Part shown: piece after piece, positions 15,774-25,217 of the stretch | Numbering within the stretch: position 1 is the first letter of the stretch | Layout: the number at the start of each line of letters is the position of its first letter | Assembly: GCA_019751875.1 (NCBI GenBank) | Contig: JAIEMV010000015.1 | Coordinates: 105,177 to 169,176, forward strand | Reading direction: 5' to 3' | Origin: Hyphomicrobium sp. | GTDB taxonomy: Bacteria > Pseudomonadota > Alphaproteobacteria > Rhizobiales > Hyphomicrobiaceae | DNA: 64,000 bases | Notes under the pieces: generated by a model | Seen by the model: only the letters and a program-made list of their open reading frames with translations | Told to the model about the DNA's origin: nothing | Databases searched by the model: none | Program-made: the position numbers and the translations under genes

Positions 15774-18700
15774 TCAAGTGTCGTCCTTAACAGAAAGGGT
15801 CAGAAGCTGAACATTGCCGCCCGTTGCGGTGATGTCGGTGGTCCGGACGCGCTCGGTGGCGAAGCGCTGGATGTAGGACGGGCCGCCGGCCTTCGGACCC
15901 GATCCCGAGAGCCCTTCGCCGCCGAAGGGCTGGACACCTGGTATGGCGCCGATCTGATTGCGATTGACGTAGAGGTTGCCCACGCGCGCCTGGCGGGCGA
16001 CCTGATCGGCGACCGCCTCGATTCGGCTGTGGAGGCCCAGGGTCAGGCCGTAGCCGGATGCGTTGATGGAATCGATCACCTTGCTCAAGCCGCCACGGGG
16101 AAAGCGGACGACGTGCAGGATCGGTCCGAAAACTTCGCGATCCAGGAGCGACATGCGGTCGATCTCGTAGCACGCGGGCGAGACATAGGTTCCGCCGCGC
16201 ACACTGGGCGGAAGCCGCAGATCGATCAGTTCGCGCGCTTGATCCTGCATGCGGAGTTTGTGCGTTTCGAGAGCATCCTGCGACGGCTCGTCGATGACCG
16301 GCCCGATGTCGGTATCAATGGCGAGCGGATCTCCGATCTTTAGCGCGGCGATGGCGCCCGTCAGCATCGGTATCGTCTTCGCCGCTATATCTTCCTGCAG
16401 GAAGAGCACACGGGCTGCCGAGCATCGCTGGCCGGCGCTGTCGAAGGCGGAGCGGACGGCATCACGGACAATTTGTTCCGGCAAGGCGCTCGAGTCCGCG
16501 ATCATGGCGTTGAGGCCGCCGGTCTCCGCAATGAAGGGAATGATGGGGCCACGGCGATCGGCGAGCGCTTTCTGGATCGACCATGCGGTTTCGTTCGACC
16601 CGGTAAAGGCGACGCCCTTGACGCGCAGATCTTTGACGAGCGCCGCGCCGACCTCGCCGCCGCCTGGCAGATAGTGAAGCACGTTCGGCGGCACGCCCGC
16701 TTCGTGCAGCAGCTTGACGGCAAGGAAACCGATGATGGGCGTCTGTTCGGCGGGCTTGGCGAGAACGGGATTGCCGGCTGCGAGTGCTGCGGCGGCTTGG
16801 CCGACAAAAATTGCGAGCGGGAAATTCCAAGGTGCGATGCACGCGAAGGGACCGCGGGCGCGCCATTCAATCGTACTTGTCTCGCCGGTGGTGCTCGTGA
16901 GGCTGACGGGTTCGGCGAAAAGCTTGCGAGCCTGGAAGGCATAGTAGCGCAGGAAGTCAGCCGTCTCGCGGACCTCGGCCAGTGCATTCGGGATGGTTCG
17001 GCCGGCTTCGCGGACGAGTAACGCCATGAATTTCGAGCGGTCGCGCTCGACGAGATCGGCGGCGTTGTCGAGGATTTTAGCGCGTGCCGGTCCGCCGAGG
17101 CGGTCCCATCCGTAGGCAGCCTCTGTTGCCGCCTTCAGAGCCGCGTCAACTTGCGATTCAGTTGCGGTGCGCACCGTGCCCATGCGCTGGCTGCGGTCGT
17201 GCGGGCAGAGCACAAGGCTGGCAAGACCGGTTCCGGTTTGCACACTGCCTGACACAATCGGAGCGGCTTCGTAGGACGCGCCGAGCGCTGCGTTCATGTC
17301 CGCAAGAAGCGTGGCAAGGACGGCGGCATTGTCGAGCGCCAGCCCGGACGAGTTGCGTCGCTCCGGCCAGAATACATCGCGCGGCTTGACCAGGGACTTG
17401 GCTGGCTCCGTGCCGGCCGAGCGTTCCCGTTCAGCTTCCTCCACCGGATCACGAATGATGCGGGCGATGGGCATTTCGTCGTTGGCGAGGCGGTTGACGA
17501 AAGAGGTATTGGCGCCGTTCTCGAGCAGCCGGCGGACAAGATAGCCGAGCAGGTCTTCGTGATCGCCGACGGGCGCGTAGATCCTGCACGGCCGCGCGTC
17601 GCCAAGGCCTCCGCCCGTGCCTGTGACGACACTCTCGTAGATCCCCTCGCCCATGCCGTGCAGGCGCTGGAATTCGAACGGGGTGTTGCCGGCGGCGACC
17701 ATAGCGGCAGCAATCGTATGGGCGTTATGGGTGGCGAACTGGCCGGCGAACTGTTGCGGGTACGTCAGCATCAATCGCATACAGGCGAGGTAGGAGACGT
17801 CCGTGTTCCGCTTGCGCGTGAAGACCGGATAATCGGCAAGGCCCCGCTCCTGGGCCCACTTGATTTCGCTGTCCCAGTAGGCGCCTTTGACAAGACGCAC
17901 GGGAATGCGCTTGCCGCGCTCTTCGGCCAGGCGACGTAACCAGCGCAGCACCGGAACGGCGCGGCGGCCGTAAGCTTGCACGGCGATGCCGAGACCGTTC
18001 CAAGTCCCGATCGCCGGGTTGATGAACGCTTCGCCAAACATGCGCAGTGTCGGTTCAAGACGGTCCTGCTCCTCGGCATCGACCGTGATGCCAAGGCCGC
18101 GGGCCATGGCATGGTGCACGAGCGCATTGAGGCGCGGTAGAAGTTCCTTGAGGAGCCTTTCGTTCTGACCGGACTCGAAGCGCGGATGCAGAGCCGACAG
18201 CTTCACCGAGATCGATGGACGCGGGATGATCGCATCGGCATTGACGGCGTTGAGCGGTCCGACGGCGAGGCCAACGCATTCGATGGCCGCGACGTAGCGC
18301 TGGAAGTAGCGCTCGGCATCGGCATCCGAGCGGGCGGCTTCGCCAAGCATGTCGTAGGAAAAGCGGTACCCCTTTTGCTCGTAATGCTTCGCCCGCGCAA
18401 TTGCGTCTTCGATCGTGCGGCCGAGCACAAATTGCTCGCCGAGAAGTTTGACCGCCTGGCGGATGGCTTGACGAATGAACGGCTCGCCAGAGCGGGCGAC
18501 GAGGCGTTTCAGCGCATCGATGGCATTCGCCGCCTGGCTGTCCTTCAGCTTGACGAGCCGGCCCGTGAGCATCAAGCCCCAGGTGGAGGCGTTGACGAAC
18601 AGGCTGTCAGAATGGCCGCGGTGCCGATCCCAATTTCCGTGCGCGATCTTTTCGGCAATAAAGGCGTCGGCGGTGTCCGCATCGGGGATGCGCAGAAGGG

Positions 18701-19013
18701 CCTCGGCGAGGCACATCAGGATGACGCCTTCTTCGCTCGAAAGTCCGTACTCGCGCATGAAGGCATCGATGCCGCCATGCTGGGCTTGGTCTGTCCGGGC
18801 GTTCTGCACGATGCGGCGGGCGATCTCGGCCGTGCGGCGGCGCTCGTCCTCGGTATAGACGGCGCGCTCGATGAGACCGCCCACGAGGCGATGTTCATCG
18901 ATCAGATGGTGGGCTGCAATTTCATCGATCGAAGGCAGTCGGCCGAACGGCAGCCGGGTCGAGCTTCCCGCGGCCGTTCCACCTGTCTCAGATGCCTTGC
19001 GTACTGCGACCAT
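15774..19013 (-). CDS. putA: Bifunctional proline dehydrogenase / L-glutamate gamma-semialdehyde dehydrogenase PutA
   Basis: 1079 residues from the ATG at 19013; the open frame to 19193 adds a non-conserved stretch containing two 15-bp direct repeats. The N-terminal half is the FAD-dependent proline dehydrogenase barrel (GITVDAEEQDRLEPTLRMFG; RIPVRLVKGAYWDSEIKWAQ), the C-terminal half an NAD-dependent aldehyde dehydrogenase with the catalytic Cys in SAGQRCSAARV near residue 845. The enzyme channels proline to glutamate. It lacks the N-terminal ribbon-helix-helix of PutA regulators, so it should not repress its own gene. It is divergent from panC with a 182-bp spacer. Confidence 0.95.
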   Translation of the reverse strand: MVAVRKASETGGTAAGSSTRLPFGRLPSIDEIAAHHLIDEHRLVGGLIERAVYTEDERRRTAEIARRIVQNARTDQAQHGGIDAFMREYGLSSEEGVILMCLAEALLRIPDADTADAFIAEKIAHGNWDRHRGHSDSLFVNASTWGLMLTGRLVKLKDSQAANAIDALKRLVARSGEPFIRQAIRQAVKLLGEQFVLGRTIEDAIARAKHYEQKGYRFSYDMLGEAARSDADAERYFQRYVAAIECVGLAVGPLNAVNADAIIPRPSISVKLSALHPRFESGQNERLLKELLPRLNALVHHAMARGLGITVDAEEQDRLEPTLRMFGEAFINPAIGTWNGLGIAVQAYGRRAVPVLRWLRRLAEERGKRIPVRLVKGAYWDSEIKWAQERGLADYPVFTRKRNTDVSYLACMRLMLTYPQQFAGQFATHNAHTIAAAMVAAGNTPFEFQRLHGMGEGIYESVVTGTGGGLGDARPCRIYAPVGDHEDLLGYLVRRLLENGANTSFVNRLANDEMPIARIIRDPVEEAERERSAGTEPAKSLVKPRDVFWPERRNSSGLALDNAAVLATLLADMNAALGASYEAAPIVSGSVQTGTGLASLVLCPHDRSQRMGTVRTATESQVDAALKAATEAAYGWDRLGGPARAKILDNAADLVERDRSKFMALLVREAGRTIPNALAEVRETADFLRYYAFQARKLFAEPVSLTSTTGETSTIEWRARGPFACIAPWNFPLAIFVGQAAAALAAGNPVLAKPAEQTPIIGFLAVKLLHEAGVPPNVLHYLPGGGEVGAALVKDLRVKGVAFTGSNETAWSIQKALADRRGPIIPFIAETGGLNAMIADSSALPEQIVRDAVRSAFDSAGQRCSAARVLFLQEDIAAKTIPMLTGAIAALKIGDPLAIDTDIGPVIDEPSQDALETHKLRMQDQARELIDLRLPPSVRGGTYVSPACYEIDRMSLLDREVFGPILHVVRFPRGGLSKVIDSINASGYGLTLGLHSRIEAVADQVARQARVGNLYVNRNQIGAIPGVQPFGGEGLSGSGPKAGGPSYIQRFATERVRTTDITATGGNVQLLTLSVKDDT

Positions 19014-19195
19014 GGGCTTGTCCGTTCGTCGTTCGGGCGATTCGATTGCTGGCGATTCGATTGCTGACACTAGATTAGCAGATCGGCGCGCGCCGTTGAC
19101 GACACAAGGTGGGACTTCAATCGTCTCTTGACGGCTTTCCTGGGGACCGGTTCTGTGATCGGCGCGTCGGCCACACTGGCCGCTTGAGGTCACCC

Positions 19196-20044
19196 ATGGC
19201 TCCGCCCCGGATCGTCCGCACCGTCAAGGCTTTGCGATCAGCTGTTCAGAAATGGCGGGGGGCGGGAGAAAGTGTGTCACTCGTCCCGACAATGGGTGCG
19301 CTGCACGATGGTCACCTGACGCTGGTGACGCTCGGCAAACGAAAATCAGACCGCGTGGTCGTGTCCATCTTCGTCAATCCGACTCAATTCGGGCCGACAG
19401 AGGATCTGTCGCGGTACCCGCGCGACGAGGCTGGGGACGCCCGGAAACTCGGCTTTGCCGGGGCTGATCTGATTTGGGCGCCGAAGGTCGAAGACATGTA
19501 TCCGGAGGGCTTTGCGACGACGGTCGTGCCGAAGGGCGCTGCGCTGCCGCTCGAAGGAGAATTCCGGCCACATCATTTCGCCGGAGTGGCGACCGTCTGC
19601 ACCAAGCTCTTCTCGCAGGTGACGCCTGATATCGCTATTTTTGGCGAGAAGGATTACCAGCAGCTCTGCGTGATCCGTCAACTCGTGCGCGATTTGAACT
19701 TGCCGCTGAGGATTGTCGCAGCGCCCACGTCGCGGGAACGTGACGGCCTCGCGCGCTCATCGCGCAACGCTTACCTGACGGCCGACGAGCGGGCGGTGGC
19801 CCCTGCCCTGCACCGCGCCCTCAAGGGGCTCGCGGCCATCGCCGCCAAGGGCGGACTTGTCAACAAAGCGATCGATGTCGCCACGCACGACCTGTTGCAT
19901 GCGGGTTTTGCCAAGGTCGATTATCTGGCCGTCAGAGATGCCGAGACGTTGGAGGCGTTCGCGCCCAAGTCCGGGCGACCGGGGCGGGTGCTGGGAGCGG
20001 CGTGGCTCGGTTCCACTCGCCTCATCGACAATATCGCTGTCTGA
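19196..20044 (+). CDS. panC: Pantothenate synthetase
   Basis: 282 residues. PanC joins pantoate and beta-alanine with ATP to give pantothenate, the precursor of coenzyme A. The motif PTMGALHDGHLTLV carries the HxGH nucleotide-binding signature; FVNPTQFGPTEDLSRYPR, FGEKDYQQLCVIRQ and SSRNAYLT are further PanC hallmarks. The ATG at 19196 has GAGG seven bases upstream. panB is not beside it, so the pathway is split. It converges on the SMI1/KNR4 gene. Confidence 0.96.
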   Translation: MAPPRIVRTVKALRSAVQKWRGAGESVSLVPTMGALHDGHLTLVTLGKRKSDRVVVSIFVNPTQFGPTEDLSRYPRDEAGDARKLGFAGADLIWAPKVEDMYPEGFATTVVPKGAALPLEGEFRPHHFAGVATVCTKLFSQVTPDIAIFGEKDYQQLCVIRQLVRDLNLPLRIVAAPTSRERDGLARSSRNAYLTADERAVAPALHRALKGLAAIAAKGGLVNKAIDVATHDLLHAGFAKVDYLAVRDAETLEAFAPKSGRPGRVLGAAWLGSTRLIDNIAV

Positions 20045-20084
20045 TCCGGCAAATGTTGCGTCGTTGACCTGAAACCGGCAACGT

Positions 20085-20594
20085 CTAGACGCGGGTCGCT
20101 AACTGCAAGCCTGAAAAAAATGACGCGAACGAATGGGCGATCAGGCTGATGTTGCCCATGCCCTCTATGGTGCCGTCGGTCTCGTCAAGATCGGGCTCGC
20201 GCTCCTGGTCCCAAAAGTAGACCTTGCCGCGTGCATCACCTGCGATCCCTAAGCAGATCGCGTTACCGTTGCTGTCGTCCATGATCCAGATGAGTTCGCG
20301 CGGAATGCGGGCGAGCCAGTCCTGGTAGGTCGATCGCTGACTGCGCAGGTCCATGTGCGGCTCGGTTCGCAGGCCGCCGATGTGGTGGAGGTCGCTGTCT
20401 ATGGGATCGCCATCGAATGTGGCGCCGCTGATGAGCAGCGCTCCACCGACCCAGCCGCCATTTACGGCTTGAAGGAACGCGCGGTAGTCATCGGGCAGGC
20501 CGATGCCGATTTCTTTTTCGAACGCGACGATGTCGGCTTCAGAGAGCGGTGTGCCGGTCTTGGCGAGATAGGCGCGAAATTCGTCGAGGGTCAT
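20085..20594 (-). CDS. SMI1/KNR4-family protein
   Basis: 169 residues. The fold is recognisable from the N-terminal helix LSEADIVAFEKEIGIGLPDDYRAFL followed by NGG, and later LIWIMDDSNGNAICLGI, RGKVYFWDQERE and a final helix ISLIAHSFASFFSGL. In bacteria this family often supplies immunity proteins against polymorphic toxins, but stand-alone members are frequent. No toxin gene adjoins it; the Tae4-like gene is about 6.5 kb away and belongs to a family with a different immunity type. The gene lies downstream of the pccB terminator. Confidence 0.85.
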   Translation of the reverse strand: MTLDEFRAYLAKTGTPLSEADIVAFEKEIGIGLPDDYRAFLQAVNGGWVGGALLISGATFDGDPIDSDLHHIGGLRTEPHMDLRSQRSTYQDWLARIPRELIWIMDDSNGNAICLGIAGDARGKVYFWDQEREPDLDETDGTIEGMGNISLIAHSFASFFSGLQLATRV

Positions 20595-20662
20595 GCGTGG
20601 CTTCCGGCATCGGTGATGGCGCGATGGTCATGCGCGATTCCAGTGGCCGGAAGTGGGCAAAC

Positions 20663-20686
20663 AAAAAAGCCGATCGCACGATCGGC
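20663..20686 (-). terminator. Intrinsic terminator of pccB
   Basis: On the minus strand GCCGATCG (20686-20679) and CGATCGGC (20676-20669) form a stem around TG, followed by six T residues. A second perfect 9-bp hairpin, CCAAGCCGC/GCGGCTTGG at 20720-20740, lies between it and the pccB stop. Confidence 0.85.
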
Positions 20687-20790
20687 CTTTCCGTCTGCCC
20701 TTTGCCCCTCCCCCGATCGCCAAGCCGCACCGCGGCTTGGAGAACTGCGCGATCACGCCGAAGGCACTCCAAAATAGGACATGAGCGAGA

Positions 20791-22323
20791 CTACAGCGGT
20801 ATGTTGTCGTGCTTCTTCCAAGGGTTTTCGAGGGTCTTGTTGCGCAGCATGTTGAGGCCGCGGCAAATGCGGCGGCGCGTGCCGTGCGGCAGAATCACTT
20901 CGTCGATGTAACCGCGCTCGGCGGCGACGAAGGGATTGGCGAAGCGAGCCTTATATTCTTCGATGCGGGCCGCGATCTTGTCGGGATCGTTGATGTCGGC
21001 GCGATGGATGATTTCGGCCGCGCCCTTGGCACCCATCACCGCGATTTCTGCCGATGGCCAGGCGTAGTTCAGATCGCCGCGGATGTGCTTGGAGCTCATC
21101 ACGACATAGGCGCCGCCGTAGCCCTTGCGTGTGATCACGGTGATTTTCGGAACGGTTGCTTCGGCGTAGGCGAAGAGCAGCTTGGCGCCGTGCTTGATGA
21201 GACCGCCGTATTCCTGTGCGGTGCCTGGCAGGAAGCCCGGAACGTCGACGAAGGTGACGATGGGGATCTCGAAGCAATCGCAGAAGCGGACGAAGCGGGC
21301 GGCCTTGCGCGAGGCGTCGCTGTCGAGAACGCCAGCGAGCACCATGGGCTGGTTGGCGACGATCCCCACCGTGCTGCCTTCCATGCGGGCGAAGCCCGTG
21401 ATGATGTTTTTGGCGAAGCCTTCCTGGAGTTCGAAGAAATCGCCCTCATCCACGACCTTGAGGATGAGCTCCTTCATGTCGTAGGGCTTATTCGGGTTAT
21501 CCGGGATCAGCGTGTCGAGCGACTTATCTTCCCGGTCGGGACTGTCGGAGGTCGGCAAGACCGGCACGCCCGATTTATTGTTCGAGGGCAGAAAGTCCAT
21601 GAGACGGCGCATCTGGAGCAGCGTCTCGACGTCGTTCTCATAAGCTCCGTCGGCAATCGACGATTTCGTGGTGTGGACCTTGGCGCCGCCTAGTTCTTCG
21701 GCCGTGACGTTCTCGTTGGTCACGGTCTTCACGACGTCGGGACCCGTCACGAACATGTAGCTCGTGTCCTTCACCATGAAGATGAAATCGGTCATGGCGG
21801 GGCAGTAGACGTCGCCGCCGGCGCAGGGCCCCATGATCACGGAAATCTGCGGAATGACGCCCGACGCCAGCACATTGCGCTGGAACACCTCGCCGTAGCC
21901 GCCCAGTGCATCGACGCCTTCCTGGATGCGCGCGCCGCCGGCATCGAAAAGCCCGATCAGGGGGGCGCGGTTCTTCAACGCCATGTCCTGGATCTTGATC
22001 ATCTTGCGGGCGTGGCTCTCGGAGAGCGAACCGCCAAGCACCGTGAAATCCTTCGCGAAGACATAGACGACGCGGCCGTTAATCGTGCCCCAGCCAGTGA
22101 CGACGCCGTCACCCGGCGTCTTGTTCTTCTCCATGCCGAAGTCGTTGCAGCGGTGTTCGACAAAGGTGTCGAATTCTTCGAACGAGTTTTCGTCCATGAG
22201 GAGTTCAATGCGTTCGCGGGCCGTCAGCTTGCCCTTCGAATGCTGCGCCTCGATGCGGGCCTTGCCACCGCCCAGGCGGGCGTTGTCGCGGCGGCGCTGG
22301 AGCTCTTCGATGACGTCCTTCAT
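20791..22323 (-). CDS. pccB: Propionyl-CoA carboxylase beta (carboxyltransferase) subunit
   Basis: 510 residues, an acyl-CoA carboxyltransferase with both halves of the crotonase-like fold: [19 protein letters not shown] and [20 protein letters not shown] in the first, [19 protein letters not shown] and [15 protein letters not shown] in the second. It transfers the carboxyl group from biotin on PccA (3416-5431) to propionyl-CoA. The ATG at 22323 matches the family start [13 protein letters not shown]; 30 further codons upstream are open but not conserved. An inverted repeat AACCC-GGA/TCCGGGTT (22349-22377) overlaps a TATAAC that could be its -10. Confidence 0.95.
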   Translation of the reverse strand: MKDVIEELQRRRDNARLGGGKARIEAQHSKGKLTARERIELLMDENSFEEFDTFVEHRCNDFGMEKNKTPGDGVVTGWGTINGRVVYVFAKDFTVLGGSLSESHARKMIKIQDMALKNRAPLIGLFDAGGARIQEGVDALGGYGEVFQRNVLASGVIPQISVIMGPCAGGDVYCPAMTDFIFMVKDTSYMFVTGPDVVKTVTNENVTAEELGGAKVHTTKSSIADGAYENDVETLLQMRRLMDFLPSNNKSGVPVLPTSDSPDREDKSLDTLIPDNPNKPYDMKELILKVVDEGDFFELQEGFAKNIITGFARMEGSTVGIVANQPMVLAGVLDSDASRKAARFVRFCDCFEIPIVTFVDVPGFLPGTAQEYGGLIKHGAKLLFAYAEATVPKITVITRKGYGGAYVVMSSKHIRGDLNYAWPSAEIAVMGAKGAAEIIHRADINDPDKIAARIEEYKARFANPFVAAERGYIDEVILPHGTRRRICRGLNMLRNKTLENPWKKHDNIPL

Positions 22324-22424
22324 GGATGTTCCACCGTGCTGGAGGGATGAACCCGGAGTTATATGAGATCCGGGGTTCCATAGCACGGCAGTTGCAGAGC
22401 GCAACCGCGACACGTGGGGTCCGA

Positions 22425-23120
22425 TCAGCCCGTCGATGCCGCGCGGCGGAAGCAGGCCCTGATATCGGCCGGTTGCATTTCCAAGGCTCCAGGGCCGTCC
22501 TGGTAGTCAGGGCCGACGAGATGGCCATGGCGGCTTAGCCATGCGAGGCGTTCGCCGATGAAGTCGCTGAGCGGGGTCTTGATGACCAGCATGTCGCGCC
22601 AGGGACCCTCAAGGCGGCTGTAGGCCTCACCGGGATTGGCCCAGCAGGGCAAAACCAATCCATCGTGTTTAGTTTGGGAGCGCAGAAGTGCAGGCCCGTA
22701 TGGACCTTCGATGGTGAAGACCGCGCCCGTCCGTTCGACACAGTGCACGAAGGCATCAAGAGAGGCGATGCGAAGGCGTTCGGCGAAATCCGTAGGGTCA
22801 AGTTCGACGATGCCCTCTTCGCCGAGCCAGTCGAGCCCCACGAAGCGCCGGTGCTGAGCAAGACCGGGCAATACGCTCGCCAACATTTCGGTGAGGCTGA
22901 AATCCTTGATGCGCGGCCTTGAGGCCAGGGGTTGCGCCCAGCGCATGGCCGTGGCCTCATCCGACCAGAAGAGGCAGACGTCCCGGCCTCGCATGCGACG
23001 GGATTCCAGCCGGGCCAACCCCTGCTCGCCCTGTACGCCATACACGCGGCGTGACCGTGAGACCGCACTGAAAAAGCGATCGCGGGCAGCATTTTTCTGG
23101 ACAGGCCGGGGAACGAGCAT
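22425..23120 (-). CDS. Protein with two tandem DUF2750-like domains
   Basis: About 231 residues. Residues 12-110 match the DUF2750 pattern: [34 protein letters not shown] and [16 protein letters not shown] second, more diverged copy follows: [38 protein letters not shown] and [18 protein letters not shown]. Each unit keeps the order 'F-h-x(5)-V-[YF]-x-h' then 'hPhWxxxxEA', and each ends with a helix plus a GL-W/GP-D motif. DUF2750 proteins are single-domain and of unknown function. Two starts are possible, 23168 and 23120; neither has a good ribosome-binding site and the shorter is closer to the domain edge. Confidence 0.7.
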   Translation of the reverse strand: MLVPRPVQKNAARDRFFSAVSRSRRVYGVQGEQGLARLESRRMRGRDVCLFWSDEATAMRWAQPLASRPRIKDFSLTEMLASVLPGLAQHRRFVGLDWLGEEGIVELDPTDFAERLRIASLDAFVHCVERTGAVFTIEGPYGPALLRSQTKHDGLVLPCWANPGEAYSRLEGPWRDMLVIKTPLSDFIGERLAWLSRHGHLVGPDYQDGPGALEMQPADIRACFRRAASTG

Positions 23121-23221
23121 GGGACTGGCTGGGCTGAGTATGGCGATTAAACAAAGCTCGCCCACCATACCGTCCGGCGATTGAGGAAGCGCTGAAACGT
23201 CCGGCCTAATCTTGTTCTAAT

Positions 23222-24016
23222 TTAATTCAATGCCTCAAGCGCGGCGGCGGCGGCGCGAAAATCGCGTTCGTGGACGGCGCGGCGCACGGCTGCTTCCTCG
23301 TCCGGACCCCATTGTTCGATCTGCCAATCTTCGTCCAGATGCGCGGCGGCCCAAACGGCGTCAGCCGTCAGCATGTGTTTGGCGAGCGCGATCGCGAGCA
23401 CGGCGGAGCCGGTGAGTGTGGTCACAAGCTGGAGCGCGGCGAGTTGCAAGTCAGGCAGGTCGGCGATCGCGGCGGCGACACGCTCGCAGACGAGGGCCGG
23501 CTGGTCCACATGCATCACGCCCTCGGCGCGCATGAAGCGCGCCGCAATGGCGGCTTCGACGCCGAGCAGGATCGGGTCCCAGGCATCGTTTTGGCGCGCG
23601 ACGAGGCTTGCGGGGCCGGATGCGCGATAGCAGAGCAGATCGCTGCCGGCGTACGCGACGATCTCGGCGGCGACGGCTTGGCGGTTATCGGCGACCGTAT
23701 CGACGGCGCTGTTGGCGAGGCGCGTTGCCGGCATCGAAGCGGGATCGATGACGGCCGATTGCGCGCGCCACTCGGAGAGGACGAGATCGGCGAAGGCTTC
23801 ATCGGGGATGACGAGGATGCGCTTCAAAGGTGTGCGCAGCGGACGGCCATCGAGACGAATTTCAAAGCCTGAGCCATCGGCGCAAGGGACACGCTCGGCC
23901 TCCTTGTAGAACCGCTTGGGCAGGGGTGGGCGCAAACTATCCTTAATATTCTGTTTGGGACCGCCGGAAGTGATTTTGCCGTCGTTGTGGTTGTCGTTGT
24001 TGTCGGACGCGCTCAT
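23222..24016 (-). CDS. ATP12-family F1-ATPase assembly chaperone
   Basis: 264 residues. After a polar N-terminus (Asn/Asp/Gly-rich, about 30 residues) the ATP12 domain begins LPKRFYKEAERVPCADGSGF, continues IRLDGRPLRTPLKRILVIPDE and has the LAEWxAQ-like LSEWRAQSAVIDPASMPATRLANSAVD segment. ATP12 binds the F1 alpha subunit before assembly; the family is shared by mitochondria and alphaproteobacteria and supports the taxonomic call. Its start overlaps the stop of the HAD gene by four bases, so translation is coupled. Confidence 0.92.
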   Translation of the reverse strand: MSASDNNDNHNDGKITSGGPKQNIKDSLRPPLPKRFYKEAERVPCADGSGFEIRLDGRPLRTPLKRILVIPDEAFADLVLSEWRAQSAVIDPASMPATRLANSAVDTVADNRQAVAAEIVAYAGSDLLCYRASGPASLVARQNDAWDPILLGVEAAIAARFMRAEGVMHVDQPALVCERVAAAIADLPDLQLAALQLVTTLTGSAVLAIALAKHMLTADAVWAAAHLDEDWQIEQWGPDEEAAVRRAVHERDFRAAAAALEALN

Positions 24017-24687
24017 GGGTCGAGTTCCTGTAGCGCTAGTTTAAGCCCTTCCGAGAGGCCGAGACTATCTTTCAGAATTCGGTGGGCGCCGGCGGCTTCG
24101 AGTTCGCTGGCTGGATGATAGCCCCAACCCACGCCGATGGCGCGGGCACCCGCATCGCGGGCCATGCCGACATCATAGGTGGTGTCGCCGACCATCAGCG
24201 TGCGATGCGGCTCGGCACCGGCTTCGGCCATCGCCGCGAGCAGCATTCCGGGATGCGGCTTCGACGGGTTCGTGTCCGCCGTCTGCAGGGTGACGAATAC
24301 ATTGGTGAACCCTTCCCGCTCCAGAACGGCGGCGAGCCCGCGCCGGCTTTTTCCGGTCGCAACGCCGAGCAGGACATCCGGTTCGCTCGCGAGTGTCTGC
24401 AGGGTTTCGCGTATGCCGGGATACAGGGGCTCGGCGTGGGCCTTGTCTCGCCGCAATTCGCCGAACCCGCTTTTGTAGGCTTCAGCCAGCGCCGCGACGT
24501 CGGCGGGATCGGCGATCGGCGTCAAGCGGCGAACGGCCTGCTCCAGCGACAGCCCGACGACGGACAGGATAGCGGTGCGACCGGGCGCGGGGAGACCGAA
24601 ACCTGCGAAGGCCCGCTCCATCGCGGCCACGATCATGTGCTGGCTATCGACGAGCGTGCCGTCGCAATCGAACACGACGAGTTTCAA
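24013..24687 (-). CDS. HAD-superfamily hydrolase, phosphoglycolate-phosphatase-like
   Basis: 224 residues with the HAD motifs in order: VVFDCDGTLVDS (nucleophile Asp at residue 7), a helical cap (about 15-80), GVATGKS (motif II), NPSKPHPGMLL (Lys of motif III) and MVGDTTYDVGMARDAG (acidic motif IV). The cap and spacing fit the Gph/PpaX/beta-phosphoglucomutase branch; the substrate cannot be named. It overlaps both neighbours by four bases (ATGA), placing it in an operon between the small membrane proteins and ATP12. HAD-ATP12 adjacency is common in alphaproteobacteria. Confidence 0.9.
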   Translation of the reverse strand: MKLVVFDCDGTLVDSQHMIVAAMERAFAGFGLPAPGRTAILSVVGLSLEQAVRRLTPIADPADVAALAEAYKSGFGELRRDKAHAEPLYPGIRETLQTLASEPDVLLGVATGKSRRGLAAVLEREGFTNVFVTLQTADTNPSKPHPGMLLAAMAEAGAEPHRTLMVGDTTYDVGMARDAGARAIGVGWGYHPASELEAAGAHRILKDSLGLSEGLKLALQELDP

Positions 24688-24932
24688 CGGCCGCCCTCCA
24701 GGCGACGCTCAAGGCGAGCGATGCGCGCCTCGCGCGCTTCGACCAGTCGCAGCAGAAGATCGGATCGGCGCGTGCTCTCTCGCATCGTGTCGGTGACGAC
24801 GTTGGCATACGACCTGCCGAACGTGCCGCGTGTCTGCCGTGCGCTCTCGCGCAACACGAACAGCGGGATCGCGGCTGTGCTGACGGCAAAGAGGACGAAC
24901 AGCGCGATGGACAACATGTCGCCCGGCATCAT
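24684..24932 (-). CDS. Small membrane protein with C-terminal coiled coil (paralogue of 24929-25198)
   Basis: 82 residues. One membrane helix (residues 4-27, MLSIALFVLFAVSTAAIPLF), then a basic linker RESARQTRGTFGR and a helix that reads RRSDLLLRLVEAREARIARL, a heptad-like coiled coil. The C-terminal part matches the next gene upstream (RQNDLIEKVVQDQEARLQRL), so the two are a diverged tandem duplication. N-out/C-in topology is expected from the positive charges after the helix. Function unknown. Confidence 0.7.
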   Translation of the reverse strand: MMPGDMLSIALFVLFAVSTAAIPLFVLRESARQTRGTFGRSYANVVTDTMRESTRRSDLLLRLVEAREARIARLERRLEGGR

Positions 24933-25198
24933 CGCGACCCGCCGCCGCCGCTGCCGCCGGATGACGACCGCTTCGTGGTCTCAAGGCGCTGCAAGCGGGC
25001 CTCCTGATCCTGCACGACCTTCTCAATGAGATCGTTCTGCCGCTTCATCTCGATGATGTACTCTTCCAGCATCTCGCCATGCGTCTTGCCGCTGCGGCCG
25101 GTGTAGACGCTCTGGCTGCGTTGGACGAAATAGATGAAAACGCCAATCAAGATGATGATCGGCAGCCAGGTGACGATGAGGGGTATGAGATCTGTCAT
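24929..25198 (-). CDS. Small membrane protein with C-terminal coiled coil (paralogue of 24684-24932)
   Basis: 89 residues. A membrane helix (residues 4-25, LIPLIVTWLPIIILIGVFIY) is followed by VQRSQSVYTGRSGKTHGEML and the coiled-coil segment EMKRQNDLIEKVVQDQEARL, ending in a flexible Ser/Gly tail. It resembles its downstream neighbour in layout and in the coiled-coil sequence. Both overlap by four bases, so stoichiometric expression and a hetero-oligomer are plausible. The gene is 19 bases after the pseudouridine synthase stop. Function unknown. Confidence 0.72.
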   Translation of the reverse strand: MTDLIPLIVTWLPIIILIGVFIYFVQRSQSVYTGRSGKTHGEMLEEYIIEMKRQNDLIEKVVQDQEARLQRLETTKRSSSGGSGGGGSR

Positions 25199-25217
25199 TG
25201 ATTATTCCTGCCGCCGA

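Noticed and set aside
20085..20594. SMI1/KNR4 protein as immunity protein of the Tae4-like amidase
   Set aside because: They are about 6.5 kb apart with many unrelated genes between, and Tae4 immunity proteins belong to another family.
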